A stretch of DNA of 22,063 nucleotides from a virus, in IMG/VR virus record IMGVR_UViG_3300030105_000384, positions 1 through 22,063 of that record. One strand, given 5' to 3'. Positions 1-8,298 of this stretch are shown here, piece by piece (within the stretch, counting starts at the first letter, position 1; the number at the start of each line of letters is the position of its first letter). The translations under genes and the position numbers were made by a program. The notes beneath the pieces are model-generated. The model was given only the letters and a program-made list of their open reading frames with translations. It was not told where the DNA came from and did no database searches.

Positions 1-70
1 AACGTAAGAACCTTAAGAAAGAATAGTTTCCTAGGAAACTTTATAGGGGGCAATCAAGCCCCCTTATTTA
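1..70. terminator. Double hairpin after the last gene, possible two-way terminator
   Basis: This spacer follows the stop of the 900-residue gene and holds no start codon on the minus strand. Two hairpins are visible. The first pairs 45-51 with 58-64 (seven base pairs, five of them G-C runs plus one more G-C, six-base loop). Read on the plus strand it is followed by a T-rich tail, the usual form of an intrinsic terminator. The second is a perfect 16-base palindrome at 25-40. Read on the minus strand it can fold as a six-base-pair stem with a CTAG loop, followed by a T-rich run. The pair could stop transcription from both directions, or mark RNA ends. Function is inferred from structure only. 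Confidence 0.55.
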
Positions 71-2773
71 TTACTCCGTCAGACTTGCCCTGTAATCTCT
101 TTGATTCCTTTCTTCATTCTTCTCCTTACCACCTAACATCCAATCATAAATAATCCTTCCTACAACTGGGAATGTTTTGATTAAGTTAATAGGTTGCTCA
201 CTCTCCTCTATTGGTACACCATTATAATATCTGGAAGTATCTTTAAAAACAGCATCAAGAGGAGCAGTCACTGGAGTTATTAAATCTCCTACGAAAGAAC
301 TTGTGTCTCCTTTAGTAATATCACCTATAGAAAAACGATTTATAAAGAACAATGATGTAAGGTTATTTAGAGTTTGCTCAGGAATATCCTCTACATCAAA
401 GTCACCACCAGACATAAGTTCTTTAGCTTCATCAACTGTACCACCAGCAATACCTATCATAGCAGCGTACTTAGTTAAAGCGAGAGCAGCACCTTTCTTG
501 TCACCACCCTTACCTCTTTTAATTATATCGTTATGTAAAAGAGTTAACTGCTTAAGACCAAATGACTTAAGAGCATAGATTAGCCTACCATCAGGCATAT
601 CTAAATACTTCTTAGGCATTTCAAGAAGAGATATAGGCTGCGTATCGGATAGTTCATGGAACCTGTATAAGCTAGTTAACTCATCATCAGTACCATTCTT
701 TAAGCTAGTAACTAAATTATTAAAGTCATCACCATACGCTTCACCATACTTCTTTCTAAGAAGATCAACCCCTTTAGGTGAAGAGGCTAACTTAGTACCC
801 TTAATCCTAGAGGCTTCAAGCAGTGTACGCTTACCGAACCTATCAACAGCACGAAACATACTCAGCTTAAGCACTGAGTTGAGTAACTTAGTAGTGCCTA
901 ATCCAGTTGACATTTCTGCTGACACAGTATCTGCAAGACCTGTCTTGTCAAGTATGTTACTCCTGACATTTAAAGCCCCTTTGATAGTAGGCATTATCCC
1001 ATGCAAGTAAGCTGATGTACCTAAGTCTTTTAGCTGAGTAGCTGCTGACCTTAGCTGTCCTAACGAAGCCATGTAACCTATGTCTTTAACAGCAGCTAGG
1101 CTAGAACCCATAGCCTGTTCACCAGTAGTAAACCTAGACCGAACTAACTCTTTAATATCATCAAACTGCGCTGCACTAATTCGTCCTCTTTGCTTCTCTT
1201 CACCAAGAACTCTATATAACTGAGCAGCAGGATCAGTTTTCTTTTGTGCAAGTCCTTTGCCTAATAGTTTAGTCTTACCAAAAGTTCTAGTAGATGATTC
1301 AACATATCTAAGTAAAGACGTAGCAGGATCTTCATAGTATTTCATCAACTCTAAAGGAACTTTACTAACAGTACGTTGGCCCTTACCAGCCGCTACAACT
1401 TTAGGATAGTAAGCTGTGTTAATTGCCTTTGATACAGCATCAGTCATTCCTATTGAAGAAAGCTGTTGTTCAGTCTTAACCCCTTCCTTAGCTATTGCAG
1501 CCTTAATATGTTTGTCTAAGCTTGATGCTGCTTTTGTACTCTTTCTCCCTAACGCAATACGTAGACCCTCTACATCCTTTACCTTACGGGGAAAGTAATT
1601 ATTAAGAGCCTTATAGTTATTCCCTACTATCTTCTCAAACTTTTTACCATCTGCTCTCATCATCTTAGAAAGTTTTTTTAACTCAGCATTACCACCTTTC
1701 CCTAATTGTGTCATTAGCGTATCAGCAGCACCAAACTCCCTATTCATTAAGTGATTGTGTATAGGCTCTAACTCTTTCTGAGTATACCCTTTTAATGTTT
1801 TTATAAAAGGATCAATGTATTCTTTCTTTCTTGTGGATAATTGAATAGCTTGCTTCTCTTCAAATGCTCTAAGAACTTGCCATAGCCTTGGTGATATTTC
1901 TTTTACACGAGAAGAGATACCTTCAAGAAAATCACTGGTAGCTTTTACTACCTTTCCTGCTTCAGCTATTTTGAGAGAATCAGCTTTGTTAGGTTTAATT
2001 ATTTTTCTATTAGCTAATACTTCTGCCTTAGTTACAGCTTCAGAAGTTAGTCCTGTACGCTCAAGAGCAATCTTCTCGGCTCCTTTTTTTGTAGCACCAA
2101 GGGATATATGATGAGAGATATATGTATTCATGTTATCTATTGCTTGGTTTGCATTCCTTACAGCAATCTTTTGAGTTACCTTCCCACCTATTTTACGGAA
2201 CACCCACCCTCCAGCAGGGGCTAGTACAGCACCAGCCACAGTATATGCTCCTGCCTCTAGTGGATCAACAGAACCCTTTTTAATTAACTGATCTGAGGCT
2301 GAGTAAGCCCCTGACATAATACCACCAATAGCAGCCATACCTTTGTAGGTAGCACCTACAGGTAGAGCAGTAGTAGGGTCAGCTAAAAACCCTACAAAAT
2401 TACCAAACCCACTCCCTTCAACGTCACCATACTCTGCTTGTATACGTGCTGCTCTTTCATCTGTTATCATCTTACGTCTTTCATCAAAAGAAGCGTCAGC
2501 AAACTCAGGGCCATACATTTCTTCTGTTGATCTGTAACCTAGACCATACCCATCTTCATCACGATAAGTAATCATAGGAAGCATGCCAGTAGTAGCACCA
2601 ACAACATCACTTATTTTTGTTGACAATCCCTCTCCTTCAGCAAATCCTCTACCAAAGGATGTCTCTTTCTCTTGCTCTACAGGTGGTGGCATATTTTGTG
2701 ATAGTTCATCCCATGTAGGAGCAACAGAGGCTGTAGTATTTTGTGATAGTTCATCCCATGTAGGAGTCGCCAT
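71..2773 (-). CDS. Large internal virion (DNA ejection) protein candidate, 900 aa
   Basis: This is the longest gene of the 3' block and the last before the hairpins. I recognise no catalytic motif. It is a long, mostly helical, lysine- and alanine-rich protein with a few hydrophobic glycine/alanine stretches, for example near residues 172-195 and in the last fifth. Position supports the role: it follows adaptor, nozzle, fibre and two smaller glutamine/methionine-rich proteins, the place where T7-like phages carry the internal core proteins (gp14, gp15, gp16) ejected into the cell ahead of DNA. Residues 4-12 and 19-27 are the same nonapeptide, PTWDELSQN, encoded by an exact 30-base repeat. The start is supported by AAGGAG nine bases upstream, overlapping the previous stop. 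No lysozyme-type signature of T7 gp16 is apparent. The role is inferred from order and composition. Confidence 0.7.
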   Translation of the reverse strand: MATPTWDELSQNTTASVAPTWDELSQNMPPPVEQEKETSFGRGFAEGEGLSTKISDVVGATTGMLPMITYRDEDGYGLGYRSTEEMYGPEFADASFDERRKMITDERAARIQAEYGDVEGSGFGNFVGFLADPTTALPVGATYKGMAAIGGIMSGAYSASDQLIKKGSVDPLEAGAYTVAGAVLAPAGGWVFRKIGGKVTQKIAVRNANQAIDNMNTYISHHISLGATKKGAEKIALERTGLTSEAVTKAEVLANRKIIKPNKADSLKIAEAGKVVKATSDFLEGISSRVKEISPRLWQVLRAFEEKQAIQLSTRKKEYIDPFIKTLKGYTQKELEPIHNHLMNREFGAADTLMTQLGKGGNAELKKLSKMMRADGKKFEKIVGNNYKALNNYFPRKVKDVEGLRIALGRKSTKAASSLDKHIKAAIAKEGVKTEQQLSSIGMTDAVSKAINTAYYPKVVAAGKGQRTVSKVPLELMKYYEDPATSLLRYVESSTRTFGKTKLLGKGLAQKKTDPAAQLYRVLGEEKQRGRISAAQFDDIKELVRSRFTTGEQAMGSSLAAVKDIGYMASLGQLRSAATQLKDLGTSAYLHGIMPTIKGALNVRSNILDKTGLADTVSAEMSTGLGTTKLLNSVLKLSMFRAVDRFGKRTLLEASRIKGTKLASSPKGVDLLRKKYGEAYGDDFNNLVTSLKNGTDDELTSLYRFHELSDTQPISLLEMPKKYLDMPDGRLIYALKSFGLKQLTLLHNDIIKRGKGGDKKGAALALTKYAAMIGIAGGTVDEAKELMSGGDFDVEDIPEQTLNNLTSLFFINRFSIGDITKGDTSSFVGDLITPVTAPLDAVFKDTSRYYNGVPIEESEQPINLIKTFPVVGRIIYDWMLGGKEKNEERNQRDYRASLTE
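2692..2766 (-). repeat. 30-base exact direct repeat encoding a doubled N-terminal motif
   Basis: Bases 2692-2721 and 2737-2766 are identical over 30 bases with a 45-base period (15 codons). They lie at the very start of the 900-residue gene and encode two copies of PTWDELSQN. The period keeps frame, so gain or loss of a copy would leave the protein in frame. Confidence 0.95.
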
Positions 2774-2786
2774 ATATATATTCTCC

Positions 2787-3653
2787 TTACAGTGAAATTA
2801 TTGGCTTAGTCTTATCTGTTTTATGCCTAGCATATTGCTTACCATTATAAGTAATAACTTCATACCCAGCAGGAACAGCACCAGCAGCAGTTTGAGCAGC
2901 AGGTTGAGCAGCAGTGGGAGGATTCCAAGTATCATCCATCAGACCAAAGAATGAACCATCTTCTATATAATTAGTCTGTGCCTCACGGGTTGCCTCAGCC
3001 AATGCATCATTAGGCCGCATTAAGTTATCACGTTGTAATGATTCGCTACGATTAGCAATCCACCTAGCAGCAGAGTTTTTATCTTTTCTACCTAAGTCAA
3101 TACCAATCCTATCCATCTCAACAAGAGCCTCATCAATATTAGTTCCAGTTATATTAAAAGGACTAAGCTTACTGGTATCTTTTATTGTAGATCCATCAGG
3201 TAGAGGAATCCATGCTCCATCTTTACGATAGGAAGGTACACCATCCACTACATATCCCACTAATTCTTTACCATCAGGTGTTATGTAGGTCTTCTGATTT
3301 GATACGCTAGGTGCTTTGTTCTCTGAAGCCTCCATATCCCTAGCCTGTGCGTGTAATGCCATAGCCTGTGGATAGTTACCTGCCATCATTTGCTCTTGAG
3401 CAGCAGCACGTAGACCAGCAACAGTAGTTATGTCAGCCCCTTGCATAGCCCTCTGTACACTAGAAGCCTGTGCCATCTCAGGCGACTCCCTTCCAAATAG
3501 AGAACTAAGACCAGACCCCATCATCTGCCCACCAGCCGCACCAATAGCAAACTCTGGATTCATACGAGCAGCAGTATCAACACCACTCTGTACACGATTC
3601 TGTTGGATCACATTAGGATCCATACCAAATAAACTCATTACATCACTAGCCAT
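2787..3653 (-). CDS. Internal virion (ejection) protein candidate, 288 aa
   Basis: The second of three consecutive proteins between the nozzle-linked fibre and the terminal hairpins. It is rich in methionine, glutamine and alanine in its first third (residues 1-110), with no recognisable catalytic motif. The C-terminal third contains an alanine/proline linker (about 245-260) and a short domain ending in a lysine-rich tail. Residues 6-11 are MSLFGM, the same hexapeptide that opens the upstream 354-residue protein. The ATG at 3653 is preferred over the internal one because AGGAG lies seven bases before it, inside the last codons of the upstream gene. By position it would be a T7 gp15-like or P22-like ejection protein, but I cannot confirm homology. 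Confidence 0.65.
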   Translation of the reverse strand: MASDVMSLFGMDPNVIQQNRVQSGVDTAARMNPEFAIGAAGGQMMGSGLSSLFGRESPEMAQASSVQRAMQGADITTVAGLRAAAQEQMMAGNYPQAMALHAQARDMEASENKAPSVSNQKTYITPDGKELVGYVVDGVPSYRKDGAWIPLPDGSTIKDTSKLSPFNITGTNIDEALVEMDRIGIDLGRKDKNSAARWIANRSESLQRDNLMRPNDALAEATREAQTNYIEDGSFFGLMDDTWNPPTAAQPAAQTAAGAVPAGYEVITYNGKQYARHKTDKTKPIISL

Positions 3654-3655
3654 AA

Positions 3656-4720
3656 TTATCTCCTAGGGAACATTGAATACATATTATCAGAGTATCTAGG
3701 AGTAGTAGTGGCTGCTGTAGTTCCACCGCCAGACCACTGTCCTAAAGGAGATATTCCTCCCATAGAGTTATAACTTCCTATTCTATTCTGACCTTGAGGA
3801 GTATTTGCATACTGAGAATATGTCGGTGCGCCATAGCTATTAGGGTACATACCACCACTGCCCATAGAATTGTAACTTGCCATTCTATTCTGACCTGTTG
3901 GGGTTGCCATGTATTGAGAGGTTGGTACTGTAGGTGGCTTATTACCACCACTCATCATACTATTGAGTCCATTACCTAGTCCAATTATACCACCAGCCTG
4001 TGCATCCCCTCGCATTTTTGTATAGCCTGCTGCTTTACTCTGCCCACTAAGATAGTTCTGCATAGCTGCATTGTTAGCTGCCGATTGCTGTGAACCTAGA
4101 TCACCACCTAGCCCTATCATAGCCATAGCATTAGCATCCATGCCTTGACCTTGACTGAACATACCTTGACCAATAGAAATCTCACGCTCACGTTGTCGTT
4201 GTGCCTGTTCAAAAGAATTGCTACGATCCATAGCATCTTGTTGTGCAAAAGCCCTAGCAAAACCATAACCATCTGGACTCATCATACCAGAATCTGCTGA
4301 ACCACCTAGAGCCTCACCACCAACCCTAAGCCCTTGAGTACCAGCACCAAACATACGATTACCTAGCTGTGTTGCCTCTGCCATTCTACCGCCAGCACCT
4401 AGGCTACGCTGTCGATTGTACATATCAGATGCCATGTCGTCATAGTTACCACCAGCCCTGTTAAGAGCATCAGTACCTAGACCAAACATCTGTTCTTGTT
4501 GCGCTCGGTAACGAGGATCCATTGAGTAACTAGCATTACCATCTTTAAAAGAAGCACTACCAGCACCAGAGGTTACACCAAATGGTTTGTATTTCCCTTC
4601 TCTTGCTGCCCTATCTGCCGCATCAGACATTCTATCTTGGGCTTCCCCATACTTACGTTGCTGTTGATAAGCACCGACACCTCCAAGTAATGTTGAGGCA
4701 ATCATTCCAAATAAACTCAT
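3656..4720 (-). CDS. Internal virion (ejection) protein candidate, Gly/Met/Gln-rich, 354 aa
   Basis: The first of three likely core proteins. The N terminus (residues 1-20) holds a hydrophobic, glycine-containing stretch. Residues 20-45 are charged and probably helical. The rest is low-complexity, rich in glycine, methionine, glutamine and serine, as is common for small ejected proteins such as T7 gp14. Two 15-residue repeats near the C terminus, residues 273-287 and 307-321, share GQNR and SYNSMG. A Shine-Dalgarno AAAGGA sits in the last codons of the upstream gene, and the two genes are five bases apart. No enzyme motif is seen. The role comes from gene order and composition; homology is not established. 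Confidence 0.65.
   Translation of the reverse strand: MSLFGMIASTLLGGVGAYQQQRKYGEAQDRMSDAADRAAREGKYKPFGVTSGAGSASFKDGNASYSMDPRYRAQQEQMFGLGTDALNRAGGNYDDMASDMYNRQRSLGAGGRMAEATQLGNRMFGAGTQGLRVGGEALGGSADSGMMSPDGYGFARAFAQQDAMDRSNSFEQAQRQREREISIGQGMFSQGQGMDANAMAMIGLGGDLGSQQSAANNAAMQNYLSGQSKAAGYTKMRGDAQAGGIIGLGNGLNSMMSGGNKPPTVPTSQYMATPTGQNRMASYNSMGSGGMYPNSYGAPTYSQYANTPQGQNRIGSYNSMGGISPLGQWSGGGTTAATTTPRYSDNMYSMFPRR
3758..3904 (-). repeat. Two-copy 15-residue repeat in the 354-aa protein
   Basis: Codons for residues 273-287 (3860-3904) and 307-321 (3758-3802) encode near-identical peptides around GQNR and SYNSMG, spaced 34 residues apart. The repeat is clear in protein and partly visible in DNA. Confidence 0.8.
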
Positions 4721-4725
4721 TCTAT

Positions 4726-5481
4726 TTATCCTTTGATTTCCATTAATATCATTGATGATTGCGCTGCACGACCACCCATTCTAAATGTGCCACTGTTCGT
4801 GCTTCTGTGAGCCGCAACTGTATACCCTACGCTTGATGTGCTATTCGGAGAATCTAAGGCGCTCAACGACACAGTTGCATCTGAACTTTCACTGCTACCT
4901 CCATCGTTGTCAAAAGCAGCCATTCCTCGAATATTATCCGCTTGCGCCCCATACTGCCAACCCCCATTTGCTGAACTGTTAGCTGGGGCTAAATTAGTCC
5001 CTGATGCTGCTGCCCCAATAGAACCCGACCCCCTAAAGGCTGTAACCATAAATGGAGTATTACCAAACGCTGGCACTGTTTCGCAGTTGACATTCATAGT
5101 TACAAGTATTTTATTTGATGAGCTTGAGGGTGTAATTGTTCCAGTTAATCCACCAAACACATGAGTGGAGGATGTTGAATCGTCAATACCATCATGGTAA
5201 AAGGCTTTCACTTGTAAAACTGACCCTGTTGGCATCACTGCGGCAGCAACAGTTACAAAGGCTGTAGTAGCTATTTGTGTATTGTTAGTTCCTGCGGAAG
5301 CAGTTGGGGCAGTAGGTACACCAGTTAATGCTGTGTTGTTAGTGTTAGGTTTAGTAGCTATAGCAACAGCGATAGCATTGTACTCATCATCTATCTCTGT
5401 ACCACGTACTCGTTTAGCTGCTGTACCTGCACTGAGTCCATCCTTAACAGCAAAGTTAGTTGACTTAGTATAATTACTCAT
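4726..5481 (-). CDS. Tail fibre or receptor-binding protein, nozzle-proximal, 251 aa
   Basis: This gene starts on the stop codon of the nozzle gene (TAATG overlap, one base). The N-terminal 40 residues (KSTNFAVKDGL and RGTEIDDEYNAI) resemble the conserved opening of many podovirus fibres and probably anchor it to the tail. Residues about 48-80 match a phage fibre repeat pattern of the form LTGVPTAPTA followed by TQIATTAFV. The remaining 165 residues are serine-, glycine- and asparagine-rich and look beta-structured, ending in a short hydrophobic strand, as expected of a compact receptor-binding head. At 251 residues it is short for a fibre. It could be the direct link between nozzle and longer fibres, or a short spike. 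AAGG upstream supports the start. Confidence 0.72.
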   Translation of the reverse strand: MSNYTKSTNFAVKDGLSAGTAAKRVRGTEIDDEYNAIAVAIATKPNTNNTALTGVPTAPTASAGTNNTQIATTAFVTVAAAVMPTGSVLQVKAFYHDGIDDSTSSTHVFGGLTGTITPSSSSNKILVTMNVNCETVPAFGNTPFMVTAFRGSGSIGAAASGTNLAPANSSANGGWQYGAQADNIRGMAAFDNDGGSSESSDATVSLSALDSPNSTSSVGYTVAAHRSTNSGTFRMGGRAAQSSMILMEIKG

Positions 5482-6992
5482 TAGTTAGTTCTACCTTGTT
5501 TAACATAAACGTCAAACTTTTGAATTGATAATTGATCACCATTAATGTAAGCCTCAAAACCTAATTGAATTACACTACCTTGACCTCCTACTGGAACCTT
5601 AATACGATCCGTTAAACCACCGCCTGTATATTCTGAAATATTATACTGTGCAACATCATACTCAGACACAGCACTTTGTTTTATAGTTCTGTTGTAAGAC
5701 CTTGGTTGATCAGAATAATCAGTGCCTACTTTAACAGAGAAGTTCTGTCCACTACCTCCTATAACAGTTACGCCTACAATCTTTATTATTTTATTAACTG
5801 TAGGCTGATCAAAGTCAAAGTGGTTTGTACGATAGGCTAAGTAATACTGCGCTCCCCCATCTTGAAATCCTGTATACCTTGCTATTCCATTAACTAGCCC
5901 TAGGAAAAGAGTACCATCAAATGCAGACAGCCCACTAAGTATTTCAGTGTCTACCCATTTAGTTACCCGTAGTCCACCATTATCTAGTCTTCCTCTAGTA
6001 TCAAAACAATAGATTAGTTTAGAACTAGGGAATAGTAATAAATAGAAAGCATTAGATGCTGAGTAAATTGCTGTAACATTCTCAGGGCTAGTAGTAGATA
6101 GATTAATAATTTTTACTAGATCATCACGTATATTAATAGATAGGTCTGCTAAGGGGTTAGATTTCTCTTGTATGACACGAGTTAAAGAACGTAGACCTGA
6201 GTTAGCTAGGAAGTAGATGTCGTTTCCTACGGCCTGTATGGACTTCCTAGACACACATCCTACATTCTCTAGTACCTCGACTACTGATAATTTAGCAGGT
6301 TCAATAGTTAAATCTGCATTGTTATCATCACCAAGTATTACAATACATCGTTTACAAAATACAATGACTCGTCCGTTAAAGCCAGCAACACTTACAATCT
6401 CATCTCCACCATTAGTCCATATCTGTCTAAGGTCTAAAGATAAAGTAGAACCCGAAGCAAAGGAACCATCAACTAAGTTAGAGCCATACAGTGTGTACTT
6501 ATCTGTAGCAGTACCCCCAGCCCATAACCTACCATAAGCAGAAGTTACAAAAGAGAACTGATGATTAGAAGATGTAGTGGCATGAGTAGTCACTGCAAAG
6601 TTAGAAGCTACTTTAAGCATAGGCTTACCAGCTTGTGCTAGGTATACAGCATTTCCTAGTGAAGCAGCTTGCCAATCATTATTAGAACCATGTCCTGTAG
6701 ATATAGCAGTGAGTGTACCAAGACCTCTATATATTTTACCATTGCCCCAAGTAATATACCCTAAGTGTCCTGTAGAACCTACAAAGTCATGCATTCCTAC
6801 AAGAGAAGAAGAGTTACCACCAGAAGAAGTATTATAAATATACCCTTTACGCGCACCTAGTCTACCTTCAGCATCTATTACACAGTTGTCTGCTTGTAAT
6901 GCGTAGCCACTAGCTAAAGTAATGCTACTTTCCTGTGTGTTTAACCCAAAAAAGCCTGGAGCTGCAATGGACTGACTAACTAATTGTTTCAT
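5481..6992 (-). CDS. Tail nozzle (tail tubular protein B-like), 503 aa
   Basis: A beta-rich protein of 503 residues directly after the adaptor gene, with a four-base ATGA overlap. Residues 11-22 read APGFFGLNTQES, followed by a segment with NCVIDAEGRLGARKG near 36-50. This N-terminal pattern is one I associate with podovirus nozzle or stabilisation proteins (T7 gp12-like, P22 gp10-like). The body has many short strands and glycine turns compatible with a beta-propeller. The adaptor-then-nozzle order matches T7 gp11-gp12. The product would form the tip of the short tail and contact the fibre encoded next. There is no strong Shine-Dalgarno, so translation is probably coupled to the adaptor gene. 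Confidence 0.82.
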   Translation of the reverse strand: MKQLVSQSIAAPGFFGLNTQESSITLASGYALQADNCVIDAEGRLGARKGYIYNTSSGGNSSSLVGMHDFVGSTGHLGYITWGNGKIYRGLGTLTAISTGHGSNNDWQAASLGNAVYLAQAGKPMLKVASNFAVTTHATTSSNHQFSFVTSAYGRLWAGGTATDKYTLYGSNLVDGSFASGSTLSLDLRQIWTNGGDEIVSVAGFNGRVIVFCKRCIVILGDDNNADLTIEPAKLSVVEVLENVGCVSRKSIQAVGNDIYFLANSGLRSLTRVIQEKSNPLADLSINIRDDLVKIINLSTTSPENVTAIYSASNAFYLLLFPSSKLIYCFDTRGRLDNGGLRVTKWVDTEILSGLSAFDGTLFLGLVNGIARYTGFQDGGAQYYLAYRTNHFDFDQPTVNKIIKIVGVTVIGGSGQNFSVKVGTDYSDQPRSYNRTIKQSAVSEYDVAQYNISEYTGGGLTDRIKVPVGGQGSVIQLGFEAYINGDQLSIQKFDVYVKQGRTN

Positions 6993-7636
6993 ACACTATA
7001 CCATTCTGTCTCTTCTGGATGCTTTGATGCATCTAAGGCGATTGCGTTAGATAAAGAGTTAGCTGCTGCCATGTAAGCACTGTTACCTGTCTGACCATTA
7101 TCTTCACCTCTCTCTTCTACAGCCTTAGCATAAGCTAACAAAACTATAGGACGATGAGGACATAGTATTCTAGTGGATGGTGATTCTAAATCTTCTGATC
7201 GTTGGACAACATTAAATCGAACTGTATACACAGCATCAGGCTTAGGGTATAGATCAACAAGAGTATCCCCATCAGTGCTAACGCCATTGAAAGAGTAGTA
7301 ACTAGGAGAACCAGTGGCTGGAGATGGAGTTAAGTATCTATCATTAAACCAATTAGCAGTCTGATAATTAACATCACTTTGAGTTGATACATTAACAACA
7401 CTTAGAACCTTGATGCTGTTCTGAGAACCATTTAGTTCGTAATTGAAAACACCATTAGTAGTATTAACAGTTAGAGTCTGACGTAAGGCAGACCAGTCCC
7501 ATGCTTGTTCTACTTCTTGAATTGAATCATTGATAAGAGTACCTATAAGAGATGAATAATCATTCTCATTAATAGATTCTACTGTTCGCTCTCGTAGACG
7601 TACAAGAACTGAGTTGATTGCTGCTAAGTAATTCAT
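6989..7636 (-). CDS. Head-tail adaptor (tail tubular protein A-like), 215 aa
   Basis: The N terminus (MNYLAAINSVLVRLRE, then a segment ending in IQEVEQAWDWSALRQ) is the typical helical opening of podovirus adaptors that dock under the portal. A central beta region follows (about 50-150) and then a helical C terminus. The length suits T7 gp11-like proteins, and the next gene is the nozzle. The conserved N terminus argues for the ATG at 7636, and there is no other ATG, GTG or TTG in the first 27 codons. Oddly, no Shine-Dalgarno precedes it: the -10 box of a strong promoter occupies that space, three bases before the start codon. Confidence 0.8.
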   Translation of the reverse strand: MNYLAAINSVLVRLRERTVESINENDYSSLIGTLINDSIQEVEQAWDWSALRQTLTVNTTNGVFNYELNGSQNSIKVLSVVNVSTQSDVNYQTANWFNDRYLTPSPATGSPSYYSFNGVSTDGDTLVDLYPKPDAVYTVRFNVVQRSEDLESPSTRILCPHRPIVLLAYAKAVEERGEDNGQTGNSAYMAAANSLSNAIALDASKHPEETEWYSV

Positions 7637-7639
7637 AGG

Positions 7640-7668
7640 ATTATACCATATTTCTGTTTAAAAGTCAA
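7640..7668 (-). promoter_or_regulatory. Sigma70-type promoter with extended -10, before the adaptor gene
   Basis: On the minus strand TTGACT (7663-7668) and TATAAT (7640-7645) are separated by 17 bases, and TGG directly before the -10 gives an extended -10. This is close to consensus. A 21-base block at 7658-7678, covering the -35 and its flanks, is identical to the block at the other promoter (17873-17893). The expected start point, about seven bases after the -10, falls at 7632-7634, on or just past the adaptor start codon. The upstream holin-like gene ends inside the shared block. Confidence 0.85.
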
Positions 7669-7671
7669 GAG

Positions 7672-8106
7672 TTATTTTCTCGCTACAATTGATTGACCAA
7701 AGTACATACCAACAACTGACATGATTGCATGAGGCAACCACTCAGGAGTAACCATTCCTTCTAGTGTTCTCCACTCTGTTACTGTTGTAGTAAAGTCAAA
7801 GAATAAAAGTTTAAATCCACTGGTTACTTCTACTGGTACTACTGTTGGTAGGTTTAAGATAGGAGCAATAAGAATAAACATAGCCATGCCCATGAAGGAC
7901 ACCACTAGGAATCTCCTGATCCATTGTGCATTAGGAGTATCATAGCTACGTGCTGCTGCTACACTGTCCTCAGAGGCCGAGAATTGCTGCATGAGCATCT
8001 TTTGCTGATCAGCCTTATCCTTCTGTGCCTGTGCCATCATCTTCATTACAGCGCCTCCTAGGACGCTTAACAGCAATGTGATAACTTCTATTGGCATACC
8101 AAACAT
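7672..8106 (-). CDS. Candidate holin, three membrane spans, 144 aa
   Basis: Three hydrophobic segments are visible, at about residues 5-24, 66-87 and 123-141, separated by a charged glutamine/lysine-rich stretch (25-60) and a beta-like loop. This layout and the C-terminal GMYFGQS motif recall the three-span holin family known from gene transfer agents and marine phages (family name recalled, not searched). Such a protein would form lesions in the inner membrane at lysis. It lies in a run of small membrane-type genes, which supports the idea. AAGAGG precedes the ATG at 8106. It could instead be another virion-associated membrane protein, since no endolysin is adjacent. Confidence 0.6.
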   Translation of the reverse strand: MFGMPIEVITLLLSVLGGAVMKMMAQAQKDKADQQKMLMQQFSASEDSVAAARSYDTPNAQWIRRFLVVSFMGMAMFILIAPILNLPTVVPVEVTSGFKLLFFDFTTTVTEWRTLEGMVTPEWLPHAIMSVVGMYFGQSIVARK

Positions 8107-8119
8107 AACCTACCTCTTA

Positions 8120-8296
8120 CTAAAAAGTTCCATCTTTAAAATATAACCAACAAGCAAATGCACTTGCCCCTATAATCCACATTAACTTCTTAACAACTGA
8201 CTTGCCCACTGCTAGATAGAATCTATCATATGCTTTCTGTGCAGCCAACTCAGCTATTTCATCTTTCTCTATTTCTGTCAATTTAGGATCACTCAT
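8120..8296 (-). CDS. Small one-span membrane protein, 58 aa
   Basis: A 58-residue reading frame begins two bases after the stop of the upstream gene. Residues 1-25 are acidic and helical (MSDPKLTEIEKDEIAEL). Residues 27-37 are basic, and residues 38-54 form one membrane span with a single cysteine at 49. This predicts a type II or tail-anchored inner-membrane protein. The ATG at 8296 lacks a clear Shine-Dalgarno, so translation may be coupled. It sits between a one-span coiled-coil protein and the holin candidate, so a part in lysis, such as a holin partner or antiholin, is possible but unproven. Confidence 0.7.
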   Translation of the reverse strand: MSDPKLTEIEKDEIAELAAQKAYDRFYLAVGKSVVKKLMWIIGASAFACWLYFKDGTF

Positions 8297-8298
8297 AT

